Positions 15,139 to 23,611 of a stretch of DNA of 31,760 bases are shown piece after piece. The translations under genes and the position numbers were made by a program. This stretch comes from an uncultured Clostridia bacterium (GTDB lineage Bacteria; Bacillota; Clostridia; Lachnospirales; Bianqueaceae). The stretch lies in assembly GCA_937892735.1 (NCBI GenBank), contig CALBGL010000001.1, positions 1 to 31,760 of the forward strand. The letters are read 5' to 3'. Each line of letters begins with the position of its first letter. The first letter of the stretch is position 1. The notes beneath the pieces are model-generated. The model ran no database searches and was not told the origin of the DNA. It saw only the letters and a program-made list of their open reading frames with translations.

Positions 15139-16335
15139 ATGGCAACGGCAATCCTCAAGAAGGGGGAAGGACGGTTTCTGCGCGCAGGAGGACTTTGGAT
15201 TTTTGATAATGAGATTGACAGAATAGAAGGAGATTTTGAGAATGGAGATGTGATCCGTGTCCAGAATGATCGGAGATATGATCTGGGAAGCGGCTTTATA
15301 AATCTACATTCGAAGATTCGGATTCGGATGGTGAGCAGTCGGCCCGGTCAAACGATAACAGAAGAATTACTTCGGCAGCGTTTACAGTATGCCTGGGAAT
15401 ATCGAAAGCGTACGGTGGATACGGCAAGCTGCCGTATTGTCTTTGCGGAGGCGGACTATCTGCCAGGACTGGTGGTGGACAAGTTTTCAGATATCCTGGT
15501 AGTACAATCGATGGCATTGGGGATGGATCGTTGGAAAATTGTGATCGTAGAATTGCTTAAAGAAATTTTGGCACGGGATGGGATTTCGATTCGAGGCGTG
15601 TATGAACGCAGCGATGGGAAAGTCAGGCTGCAAGAGGGAATGGAGCGTGTCAAGGGCTTCATTGGGCCGGCCTTTGAGACCCAAGTCGAGATCGTAGAAA
15701 ATGGGATTCGTTATCTGGTGGATGTGGAAAACGGACAGAAGACGGGATATTTCCTGGATCAAAAGTATAATCGACAAGCGATCCAAAGACTTTGTCAGGA
15801 TGCTCGAGTTCTGGATCTGTTCACACATACGGGATCTTTTGCGCTGAACGCAGCCAAAGGGGGCGCTAGAGAGGTACTGGGAGTGGACGCCTCGGAACTG
15901 GGAATAGAACAGGCTCGGCGCAATGCGCAGCTGAATGGACTGGAACAGATCGTAAGCTTTCAATGCGCTGATGTTTTTGAACTGCTGCCGGAATTGGAAA
16001 GAAGAGGAGAACAGTATGATGTGATCATCCTGGATCCTCCGGCTTTCACCAAATCCCAGCATTCGGTTAAGAATGCGACGAGAGGGTATCGCGAAATCAA
16101 TCTGCGAGCCATGAAACTGCTGAAAGACGGTGGGTATCTGGCGAGCTGCTCCTGTTCTCATTTTATGACGTATGAACTTTTCACGCAGACGATCGCGCAG
16201 GCCGCATCCTCTGCACACCGCAGGGTTCGACAGGTGGAATTTCGTACGCAGGCGCCGGATCATCCGATTCTCTGGGCGGCAGACGAGTCTTATTACCTGA
16301 AATTCTATGTTCTTCAGATTTGCAGAAACTACTGA
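15139..16335 (+). CDS. Class I SAM-dependent rRNA (cytosine-C5) methyltransferase, RlmI-like
   Basis: Predicted 23S rRNA m5C methyltransferase of 398 residues. It has an N-terminal PUA RNA-binding domain (about 1-75: ILKKGEGRFLRAGGLWIFDNEI), a linking beta domain, and a Rossmann methyltransferase domain with VLDLFTHTGSFALNAAKGGA (SAM-binding motif I), GVDAS (acidic loop), ILDPPAFTKS (motif IV) and SCSCSHFM, which supplies the catalytic cysteine. The start at ATG 15139 is preferred over an in-frame TTG one codon earlier; AAGGGAGAG lies upstream. It follows the DUF1836 gene by 6 nt. Its stop codon lies 5 bp before the second Bce-type operator. Confidence 0.9.
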   Translation: MATAILKKGEGRFLRAGGLWIFDNEIDRIEGDFENGDVIRVQNDRRYDLGSGFINLHSKIRIRMVSSRPGQTITEELLRQRLQYAWEYRKRTVDTASCRIVFAEADYLPGLVVDKFSDILVVQSMALGMDRWKIVIVELLKEILARDGISIRGVYERSDGKVRLQEGMERVKGFIGPAFETQVEIVENGIRYLVDVENGQKTGYFLDQKYNRQAIQRLCQDARVLDLFTHTGSFALNAAKGGAREVLGVDASELGIEQARRNAQLNGLEQIVSFQCADVFELLPELERRGEQYDVIILDPPAFTKSQHSVKNATRGYREINLRAMKLLKDGGYLASCSCSHFMTYELFTQTIAQAASSAHRRVRQVEFRTQAPDHPILWAADESYYLKFYVLQICRNY

Positions 16336-16340
16336 TATTC

Positions 16341-16377
16341 CTTACGAAAGTGTAAGATACTCCGGGAGAAATGTAAG
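16341..16377 (+). promoter_or_regulatory. Second copy of the predicted response-regulator operator
   Basis: CTTAC (16341-16345), 6 nt (GAAAGT), GTAAG (16352-16356), then a direct half-site GTAAG (16373-16377, again within ATGTAAG) 21 bp after the first. As at 10358-10393, the last half-site is followed after 6 nt by CGATGG in the -35 region. Sequence between the elements is not conserved, so this is shared site architecture rather than simple recent duplication. Confidence 0.75.
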
Positions 16378-16383
16378 ATGCTT

Positions 16384-16416
16384 CGATGGCACTCCATTTC
16401 TCCCGTTTGTTATAAT
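16384..16416 (+). promoter_or_regulatory. Promoter of the orphan BceB-like permease
   Basis: Perfect TATAAT (16411-16416), with CGATGG (16384-16389) as a poor -35, the same combination as at the bceAB promoter. The spacing from CGATGG to TATAAT is 1 bp longer than at the bceAB promoter. Likely dependent on activator binding at 16341-16377. Confidence 0.65.
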
Positions 16417-16446
16417 GGGTTCAGTCCATAAAGGAGGGATTCATAT

Positions 16447-18495
16447 ATGAGTAAAGGTTTTTATTCGAAGTTAGCATGGGATGGGATTCGTAAAAACAAG
16501 AAGTTTTATACGCCCTATATTTTGACCTGTATCGGTATGGTCATGATGTACTATATCGTGTCTTTTCTCAGTGTTAGTCCGCAAGTGACGAATATGAGCG
16601 GAGGAGATATAATGCAGGTTATGTTGGGTTTGGGGTGTGGTGTCATCAGCGTGTTTTCCGTACTGTTTTTATTCTACACCAATTCTTTTTTGATGCGCAG
16701 GAGAAAGAAAGAATTTGGCCTGTATAATATTTTGGGCATGGGAAAGGGAAATCTGGCGCGGATTCTCCTGTGGGAGACGCTGATTGTCGCGGTTCTTTCT
16801 CTGGGAATCGGTCTTTTCTGTGGGATTGTTTTGTCGAAAGTGGCGGAATTGGGTATGTTGAATATACTATCGCTGGAAGTTTCTTTTGTGTTCCAGATTG
16901 AAATACAGGCGGTGTATCAGACAATTGTATTGTTTTTGGCGATTTTCGCCTTGATCTTGCTGAATAGTCTGCGGCAGATCCACTTGACGAATCCGATAGA
17001 ACTTTTGCATAGTGAAACTGTGGGAGAAAAACCACCGAAGGCCAACTGGGTTTTGGCAGTTTTGGGACTGCTCCTTTTAGGAGGAGCCTATTGGCTTGCC
17101 ATATCGATCGAAGATCCGTTGTCTGCGTTGATCTGGTTTTTTGTGGCCGTGATTATGGTTATTATAGGGACTTATATGCTTTTTATCGCGGGTTCTGTCT
17201 CATTTTGCAAGCTGCTGCAAAAGAATAAACGCTATTACTATAAAACGCACCATTTTATTTCTGTCTCATCCATGGTCTACCGAATGAAACGAAATGGCGC
17301 GGGATTGGCTTCCATATGTATCTTATGTACTATGGTGCTGGTTATGGTTTCTTCTACGACTTGTCTTTATATTGGTACAGAAGACAGTCTGCGTACACGA
17401 TACCCCAGAAATATCAACCTGGATACGACGTTTCAGGCATTTCATGAGGCGGATGAAGTACAAATGGATACGATTCGGCAGATGTCTGCGGATGTGGTAT
17501 CGGAATATGGGCAAGAAATGTCTCAGGTGCTGGATTATCGGGTCGCAGGTCTTGCCGCTTATTTGAATGAAGATCAGATGATCCTTGATGAGTCTAGATT
17601 GACGGAATTTCATTGGGATGGATATTCAAATGTTTGGCAGATCTTCGTGGTGCCTCTGGAAGATTATAATCGACTGATGGGACAGAATGAGACATTAGAA
17701 GAAGACGAGGTTCTGATCTATACGACCAAGATGAGGGAATATACCGCGGATACGATTGCATTTGAAAATGAGAATCCAATGCGCGTCAAGAAGGTGGTCG
17801 ACAATTTTGCGGATAACGGCGTAGACGCCATGCAGGTGATCCCTTCTCTTTATATCTTTGTTCCGGATTTCCAGAAGATAGTGGCCCCCTTATTGGGGAT
17901 GGAAAACCTTACGTCCGGCATTGTGTCGCTTCATTGGTTTTATGGATTTGATCTGAATTGCGAGGACGAAAAGCAGATCGAAATCATGGATGAACTGGGA
18001 AGTCGTATTGATCTATTAGAGAGAGAAAACGGAGAGGGGACACCGATAACTACCTATGAGGCGGTCGCCAAGGAACGAACCAGTTTTTATGGATTGTATG
18101 GAGGATTATTCTTCTTAGGGGTACTTTTAGGCATCGTATTTCTGTTCGCGGCCGTTTTGATTATTTATTATAAACAGATTTCGGAAGGATATGAAGATCA
18201 ATCTCGTTTTGAGATCATGCAGAAGGTGGGGATGAACCGCAGAGAGATCAAAAAGAGTATCAATTCTCAGATTTTGACCGTCTTTTTTCTACCGCTTCTG
18301 ACAGCCGGTATTCATTTATGTTTTGCATTTCCATTGATCTATAAGCTGCTTGCTCTTTTCAGCCTGGTGAATCTGCCTTTGCTGATTTTGGTGACAGTTA
18401 TATGCTATCTGATTTTTTCGCTGTTTTATGTGGCGATTTATCGTGTTACTTCGTATGCCTATTATTCGATTGTCAGCAGCATTCGCAGTACGTAA
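16447..18495 (+). CDS. Orphan ABC transporter permease, BceB-like (FtsX domain)
   Basis: Integral membrane permease of 682 residues with the same architecture as the one at 11227: about ten membrane segments, a large extracellular domain (about 312-545), and a C-terminal FtsX bundle with SFYGLYGGLFFLGVLLG and IIYYKQISEGYEDQSRFEIM. Its N-terminus (MSKGFYSKLAWDGIRKNKKF) aligns by eye with the first permease, while the extracellular domains differ widely. No ATPase or two-component genes flank it: the upstream neighbour is an rRNA methyltransferase, and a terminator and uvrB follow. It therefore probably borrows the ATPase at 10464 or has a non-transport (sensory) role. AAAGGAGGG precedes the start. 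Regulated, by prediction, with bceAB. Confidence 0.9.
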   Translation: MSKGFYSKLAWDGIRKNKKFYTPYILTCIGMVMMYYIVSFLSVSPQVTNMSGGDIMQVMLGLGCGVISVFSVLFLFYTNSFLMRRRKKEFGLYNILGMGKGNLARILLWETLIVAVLSLGIGLFCGIVLSKVAELGMLNILSLEVSFVFQIEIQAVYQTIVLFLAIFALILLNSLRQIHLTNPIELLHSETVGEKPPKANWVLAVLGLLLLGGAYWLAISIEDPLSALIWFFVAVIMVIIGTYMLFIAGSVSFCKLLQKNKRYYYKTHHFISVSSMVYRMKRNGAGLASICILCTMVLVMVSSTTCLYIGTEDSLRTRYPRNINLDTTFQAFHEADEVQMDTIRQMSADVVSEYGQEMSQVLDYRVAGLAAYLNEDQMILDESRLTEFHWDGYSNVWQIFVVPLEDYNRLMGQNETLEEDEVLIYTTKMREYTADTIAFENENPMRVKKVVDNFADNGVDAMQVIPSLYIFVPDFQKIVAPLLGMENLTSGIVSLHWFYGFDLNCEDEKQIEIMDELGSRIDLLERENGEGTPITTYEAVAKERTSFYGLYGGLFFLGVLLGIVFLFAAVLIIYYKQISEGYEDQSRFEIMQKVGMNRREIKKSINSQILTVFFLPLLTAGIHLCFAFPLIYKLLALFSLVNLPLLILVTVICYLIFSLFYVAIYRVTSYAYYSIVSSIRST

Positions 18496-18509
18496 AGCGC
18501 ATAATAAAG

Positions 18510-18550
18510 GAGGGTGGGAAAACGAATTCACGGTTTCCCACCCTCTTTTT
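18510..18550 (+). terminator. Strong terminator after the orphan permease
   Basis: Perfect 12-bp stem (18510-18521 with 18534-18545, GAGGGTGGGAAA) with a 12-nt loop, followed by TTTTT. The minus side also ends in a T-rich stretch (TTTATTAT), so it probably serves uvrB as well. Confidence 0.9.
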
Positions 18551-20549
18551 ATGACAGTTCTGTCAGATATCCACGTAATGCAATGAGTTCATCACGAATT
18601 TCCGCGGCATCTTCGAATCGGAGATCTGCCGCGGCCTTTTTCATTTCTTTTTCCAGCTTCGCGATTGCCTGCCGCAGCTCTGTGCGACTCATGGATTCAG
18701 GATCTTTCGATTTTTTGCGTTCTGTTTTCTCAGCAGCTTCCAAGGTAGCATGAATGACATCGCGCACATCTTTTTGAATGCTTTTGGGTATGATACCATG
18801 CGCTTCATTATACTGTTGCTGGATAGTACGGCGCCTCTCGGTCTCATCTATGGCTCTTTGCATAGAGTCGGTTATCATATCCGCATAGAGAATAACATGG
18901 CCGTCCACGTTTCTGGCCGCTCGTCCTATAGTCTGTATGAGAGCGGTCTCAGAGCGAAGAAATCCTTCTTTGTCAGCGTCCAAAATGGCGATCAAAGATA
19001 CCTCCGGGATATCCAGGCCCTCTCTCAGAAGATTGATGCCTACAAGCACGTCATATACACCGGTTCGAAGATCTCTTACGATTTCCAGGCGTTCCAGTGT
19101 ATCCACTTCCGAATGAAGATACTGTACTTTGACCCCCGCTTCCTGCAGGTACTTGGTCAGATCTTCAGCCATTTTTTTGGTTAAGGTAGTGACTAATGTT
19201 TTCTGTCCTTTCTGATTGACTTTCTGAATCTCATATAGAAGGTCGTCAATTTGTCCACGGGAGGGACGAATTTCGACCTGCGGATCCAATAGCCCGGTAG
19301 GCCGGATGACTTGTTCCGCCTTGAGTTCTTCATGTTCAGCTTCATAGGGACCGGGCGTGGCAGAGACAAAGAGCATCTGGTGAATCTTCTGTTCAAACTC
19401 ATCGAAACGGAGGGGACGGTTGTCTTTAGCGGAAGGAAGACGGAAACCATAATCTACAAGGGTAGTCTTTCGAGCCTGATCCCCATTATACATACCACGT
19501 ACCTGCGGAATGGTCATATGGGATTCGTCCACAATCATCAGAAAGTCTTCCGGAAAATAATCTAACAGCGTATGCGGGGTACTGCCCGCCGCACGTCCGG
19601 ACAAATGCCGGGAATAATTCTCGATGCCACTGCAGTAGCCGGTTTCACGGAGCATTTCAATATCAAAGTTCGTTCGCTGCGCGATTCGCTGTGCCTCTAA
19701 AAGTTTGTCCTGACTTCGGAAAAAGGCGACCTGTTCATCCAGTTCATCTTCGATACGCCGAATGGCTCCCGCCATTTTTTCAGGAGCAATGACGTAGTGA
19801 GAGGCAGGAAAGATCAGCATATGCTGGCAGATAGCCAAAATCTCTCCAGTCAGTGTATCCAGTTGTACGATACGTTCGACTTCGTCTCCAAAAAATTCTA
19901 CGCGATAGGCTTTGTTTTCTTCTGAAATCGGGACGATTTCCAGTACATCACCGCGCACACGGAAGGTTCCGCGGACAAGATTCATATCGTTGCGGGTATA
20001 TTGCAGGTCCACCAGACGGCGCAGCACTTCATCACGATCTCGAATCATACCGGGTCGTAGAGACAGCGTCATGCTATTATAATCAATAGGATCTCCCAAT
20101 CCATAGATGCAGGATACACTGGCAACAATGATTACGTCCGTACGTTCAAACAGAGCTGCGGTGGCAGAGTGGCGCAGTTTATCGATCTCATCATTCACGG
20201 CGCTGTCTTTTTCAATATAGAGATCCGTCTGCGGAACATACGCTTCAGGCTGATAATAATCATAATAAGAAACGAAGTATTCGACAGCGTTATGGGGGAA
20301 AAATTCTTTGAACTCACTGTAGAGCTGAGCAGCCAGTGTTTTGTTGTGTGCGAGCACGAGTGTGGGTTTTTGCAGAGCCTGAATCACATTGGCCATAGTA
20401 AAGGTCTTACCGGAGCCGGTAACGCCCAGGAGCGTTTCAAAACGATTTCCTGCCTGAAAACCATTTACCAGTTCTGCGATGGCCTGGGGCTGATCGCCCG
20501 TAGGCTGAAACGGCGATGTCAGTTCAAAGGGGTGTTGTATCTGTTCCAT
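18549..20549 (-). CDS. uvrB: Excinuclease ABC subunit B
   Basis: DNA damage-recognition helicase-like subunit of nucleotide excision repair; works with UvrA to load at lesions and with UvrC to incise. The 666-residue protein has Walker A GVTGSGKT (42-49), the damage-probing beta-hairpin region VSYYDYYQPEAYVPQTD, the DESHMTIPQ Walker B block, helicase motifs (FVSATPGPYE, LREGLDIPEVSL, QTIGRAARN) and the C-terminal UVR domain (about 628-662) for UvrC contact. Start chosen at 20549, preceded by AGGAGG about 5 nt upstream; the in-frame ATG 39 nt further up has no comparable site. Divergent from uvrA, with its own promoter at 20580-20608. Unlike uvrA, no GAAC-N4-GTTC box is seen near it. Confidence 0.97.
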   Translation of the reverse strand: MEQIQHPFELTSPFQPTGDQPQAIAELVNGFQAGNRFETLLGVTGSGKTFTMANVIQALQKPTLVLAHNKTLAAQLYSEFKEFFPHNAVEYFVSYYDYYQPEAYVPQTDLYIEKDSAVNDEIDKLRHSATAALFERTDVIIVASVSCIYGLGDPIDYNSMTLSLRPGMIRDRDEVLRRLVDLQYTRNDMNLVRGTFRVRGDVLEIVPISEENKAYRVEFFGDEVERIVQLDTLTGEILAICQHMLIFPASHYVIAPEKMAGAIRRIEDELDEQVAFFRSQDKLLEAQRIAQRTNFDIEMLRETGYCSGIENYSRHLSGRAAGSTPHTLLDYFPEDFLMIVDESHMTIPQVRGMYNGDQARKTTLVDYGFRLPSAKDNRPLRFDEFEQKIHQMLFVSATPGPYEAEHEELKAEQVIRPTGLLDPQVEIRPSRGQIDDLLYEIQKVNQKGQKTLVTTLTKKMAEDLTKYLQEAGVKVQYLHSEVDTLERLEIVRDLRTGVYDVLVGINLLREGLDIPEVSLIAILDADKEGFLRSETALIQTIGRAARNVDGHVILYADMITDSMQRAIDETERRRTIQQQYNEAHGIIPKSIQKDVRDVIHATLEAAEKTERKKSKDPESMSRTELRQAIAKLEKEMKKAAADLRFEDAAEIRDELIALRGYLTELS

Positions 20550-20579
20550 AGCTGCCTCCTGTATGTTTTGATGGGCTTT

Positions 20580-20608
20580 AGTATACAACGGTCATTTCGG
20601 AAAGTCAA
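20580..20608 (-). promoter_or_regulatory. Promoter of uvrB
   Basis: On the minus strand, TTGACT (plus 20603-20608), 17-nt spacer, TATACT (plus 20580-20585). The leader is about 25 nt. Confidence 0.75.
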
Positions 20609-20621
20609 TGGAGAATTCGGG

Positions 20622-20650
20622 TTGCCTTTTTTAGGCATCGGTAGTATAAT
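20622..20650 (+). promoter_or_regulatory. Possible second, upstream promoter toward uvrA
   Basis: TTGCCT (20622-20627), 17-nt spacer, TATAAT (20645-20650). The -10 is perfect but the -35 is weaker than that of the main promoter at 20678. Confidence 0.4.
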
Positions 20651-20677
20651 GCAATCAAATAACGGATCAAAAAGGTC

Positions 20678-20706
20678 TTGACGGCCATGCGGAAATCCTC
20701 TATAAT
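20678..20706 (+). promoter_or_regulatory. Main promoter of the uvrA-clpC-radA operon
   Basis: TTGACG (20678-20683), 17-nt spacer, TATAAT (20701-20706). The predicted start near 20713 is just upstream of the GAAC-N4-GTTC box at 20720. Confidence 0.85.
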
Positions 20707-20719
20707 ATAAAAGGCACAA

Positions 20720-20731
20720 GAACGTTTGTTC
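20720..20731 (+). promoter_or_regulatory. LexA (SOS) box of uvrA
   Basis: GAACGTTTGTTC, a perfect GAAC-N4-GTTC palindrome of the Firmicutes LexA/DinR type, overlapping the start of the transcript. uvrA is a classical SOS gene, which supports the call. The identical 12-mer occurs upstream of purM at 28252. Confidence 0.8.
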
Positions 20732-20770
20732 GGCCATCGTCAGATTCAAAGAAAGGATGCAGAGAAACGA

Positions 20771-23611
20771 ATGCAGGATTATATACACGTAAAAGGCGCG
20801 CGAGAACATAATCTACAGAACTTGGAAGTCAAGATTCCCAGAGATCAATTGGTCGTTTTAACAGGTTTGTCGGGTTCTGGTAAATCCTCGTTGGCTTTCG
20901 ATACGATTTTTGCGGAAGGGCAGAGGCGGTATATGGAATCGCTGTCGTCCTACGCTAGGCAGTTCTTGGGGCAAATGGAGAAGCCGGATGTGGATAGTAT
21001 TGAGGGACTCTCTCCGGCTATATCGATTGATCAAAAAACGACCTCCCGGAATCCCCGGTCTACAGTGGGAACGGTGACAGAGATCTATGATTATATGCGA
21101 CTGCTATTCGCCCGTATAGGAGTTCCCCATTGTCCAAAGTGCGGCAGGCGCATTGAGAAGCAGACGGTGGATCAAATGGCAGACCAGCTTCTGGATTTGC
21201 CGGAAGGCACACGGCTGATTCTTATGGCGCCGGTGGTACGAGGTCGTAAAGGACAGCACCAAAAGGTGCTGGAGAGTGCACGACGTTCCGGCTTTGTCCG
21301 TGTTTATATCGACGGCAGTCTATATCAGTTGGAAGAAACCATTGAACTCGATAAAAATAAGAAACACAATATTGAGATTGTGGTAGATCGTCTGATCGTT
21401 CGGGATGGGCTGAGGCAGCGTATGACGGACTCGATTGAAACGGCGCTCAAGCTTTCGGAAGGATTGCTCATGGTTTCGGTGGTAGGAGAGGAAGAGCCGC
21501 GTCTATTCAGTCAAAACTTTGCCTGCCCGGATTGTGGAATCAGCATCGAAGAACTGCAGCCGCGTATGTTCTCTTTTAATAATCCAGTGGGGGCTTGTCC
21601 AGCCTGTACGGGAATCGGGTATCTGATGAAGTTCGATCCGGAACTGGTGATCCCGGATCGGAGTCTGTCCTTGCGGCAGGGGGCGATCACTGCGCCGGGC
21701 TGGATGTCATCGAATCAGCCAGATAGCTTCACGTATCGCATTCTGGATCAACTCTCTAAGAAGTATCAGTTTTCATTGGATACTCCTGTTAAAGATCTGT
21801 CTAAAGAAGCATTGGACGCGATTCTATACGGAACGAATGGAGAAGAACTGGAAGTATATTATGAAGGCCGCTTTGGGGCCAAGACCTATAAAGTGGAGTT
21901 TGAGGGTGTGCTGAAAAATCTGCATCGGCGATATCAGGAGGCCAGTGAGTCGATGAAGGCGGAATATGAGGAGTATATGACAAACCTGGAGTGCCCGGAA
22001 TGCCATGGTCAAAGGCTTCGGCCAGAAGCATTGGCGGTGACGGTCGATGAAAAGAATATTGCGGAGATCACGGAGATGTCGGTCCGGGCACTGACAGAGT
22101 TTTTCTCATCGATTCATCTTACGAGAAGGGAGCAGCTGATCGCCTCTCAGATTTTGAAGGAGATTCGGGCTCGCATTGGATTTCTGAAGGATGTGGGGCT
22201 AGACTATTTGACACTTTCCCGTTCTGCGGGGACGCTTTCCGGCGGAGAAGCGCAGCGGATTCGTCTGGCCACCCAGATCGGTTCCGGACTTATGGGGGTT
22301 TTATATATCTTGGACGAACCCAGCATCGGACTTCACCAACGGGACAATGCGCGGCTATTGAAGACTCTGCGTCATCTGAAGGATTTAGGAAACACATTGC
22401 TTGTGGTAGAACATGACGAAGATACGATGCGCGCGGCGGATCATATCGTGGACATTGGTCCGGGAGCCGGTGTCAATGGCGGGAAATTGGTTTGTCAGGG
22501 AAGCCTGGAAGACATCATGAATTGCAAGGAGTCTTTGACGGGAGATTATCTGAGCGGGCGAAAGAAAATTACGATTCCGGAAAATAGACGGACGCCAGAT
22601 GGACGGTGGCTGCGGCTATATGGAGCCACACAGAATAACCTGAAAGGGACGGATTTTGCGATTCCTATAGGCCTGTTTACCTGTGTGACAGGCGTTTCAG
22701 GATCCGGAAAGAGTACGTTTGTGAATGAGATCCTATATAAAGTGCTGGCGAAGGAACTGAATCATGCCAGAATTCGAGCCGGGAGTTATCAGCCGATTGA
22801 GGGGCTGGAATATTTGGACAAGGTCATAAACATAGACCAGTCGCCGATCGGACGTACACCCAGATCCAATCCGGCAACCTATACCGGGCTGTTTGATCTG
22901 ATCCGGGATTTGTTTGCCTCTACGCAGGAGGCGAAGGTACGGGGATATCAGAAGGGAAGATTTAGTTTTAATATTCGCGGAGGCCGGTGTGAGGCGTGCT
23001 CGGGCGATGGTATCATTCGAATCGAGATGCATTTCCTTCCCGATGTATATGTTCCTTGTGAGGTATGTCATGGGCAACGATACAATCGCGAGACCTTGGA
23101 AGTGAAATATAATGGAAAGTCCATTGCGGATGTATTGGATATGACAGTAGAGGAAGCCCTCCGGTTCTTTGAACATGTGCCTAAAATCAAGGCCAAACTG
23201 CAGACATTATATGATGTGGGATTAACGTATGTGAAGCTGGGACAGCCTTCTACAACTCTTTCCGGCGGAGAGGCGCAGCGTGTCAAGTTAGCGACCGAAC
23301 TCTCCAGGCGGAGTACGGGAAGAACCATTTATATTTTGGATGAGCCAACCACCGGTCTTCATTTTGCGGATGTACACAAATTGGTCGATATCCTGCAGAA
23401 GCTGACAGATGGCGGGAATACGGTGCTTGTGATTGAACACAATCTAGATGTCATCAAGACCGCGGATTATCTGATTGATCTGGGTCCGGAAGGCGGAGAT
23501 CAGGGAGGACAGGTGATCGCGACGGGTACGCCGGAGGAGGTGGCGGCAGTGCCTGGTTCTTATACGGGATTCTTTCTGAAACCCATATTGCAGGGGAGGC
23601 AGTCAGTTTGA
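20771..23611 (+). CDS. uvrA: Excinuclease ABC subunit A
   Basis: DNA damage sensor ATPase of nucleotide excision repair, acting as a dimer that hands damaged DNA to UvrB. The 946-residue protein has two ABC ATPase modules: Walker A GLSGSGKS (32-39) and GVSGSGKS (about 640-647), signatures LSGGEAQRIRLA and LSGGEAQRVKLA, Walker B ILDEPSIGLHQRD and ILDEPTTGLHFAD. Zinc-binding cysteine clusters are present (CPDCG...CPACTG, and CEACSGDG...CEVCHGQR). Start chosen at ATG 20771, with AAAGGA upstream and the standard N-terminus (QDYIHVKGAREHNLQNL); a longer frame would extend into the SOS box. It overlaps clpC by 4 nt. Confidence 0.97.
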   Translation: MQDYIHVKGAREHNLQNLEVKIPRDQLVVLTGLSGSGKSSLAFDTIFAEGQRRYMESLSSYARQFLGQMEKPDVDSIEGLSPAISIDQKTTSRNPRSTVGTVTEIYDYMRLLFARIGVPHCPKCGRRIEKQTVDQMADQLLDLPEGTRLILMAPVVRGRKGQHQKVLESARRSGFVRVYIDGSLYQLEETIELDKNKKHNIEIVVDRLIVRDGLRQRMTDSIETALKLSEGLLMVSVVGEEEPRLFSQNFACPDCGISIEELQPRMFSFNNPVGACPACTGIGYLMKFDPELVIPDRSLSLRQGAITAPGWMSSNQPDSFTYRILDQLSKKYQFSLDTPVKDLSKEALDAILYGTNGEELEVYYEGRFGAKTYKVEFEGVLKNLHRRYQEASESMKAEYEEYMTNLECPECHGQRLRPEALAVTVDEKNIAEITEMSVRALTEFFSSIHLTRREQLIASQILKEIRARIGFLKDVGLDYLTLSRSAGTLSGGEAQRIRLATQIGSGLMGVLYILDEPSIGLHQRDNARLLKTLRHLKDLGNTLLVVEHDEDTMRAADHIVDIGPGAGVNGGKLVCQGSLEDIMNCKESLTGDYLSGRKKITIPENRRTPDGRWLRLYGATQNNLKGTDFAIPIGLFTCVTGVSGSGKSTFVNEILYKVLAKELNHARIRAGSYQPIEGLEYLDKVINIDQSPIGRTPRSNPATYTGLFDLIRDLFASTQEAKVRGYQKGRFSFNIRGGRCEACSGDGIIRIEMHFLPDVYVPCEVCHGQRYNRETLEVKYNGKSIADVLDMTVEEALRFFEHVPKIKAKLQTLYDVGLTYVKLGQPSTTLSGGEAQRVKLATELSRRSTGRTIYILDEPTTGLHFADVHKLVDILQKLTDGGNTVLVIEHNLDVIKTADYLIDLGPEGGDQGGQVIATGTPEEVAAVPGSYTGFFLKPILQGRQSV

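Noticed and set aside
15487..16263. 258-codon open frame antisense to the rRNA methyltransferase
   Set aside because: Shadow of a well-supported gene; no recognisable domain.
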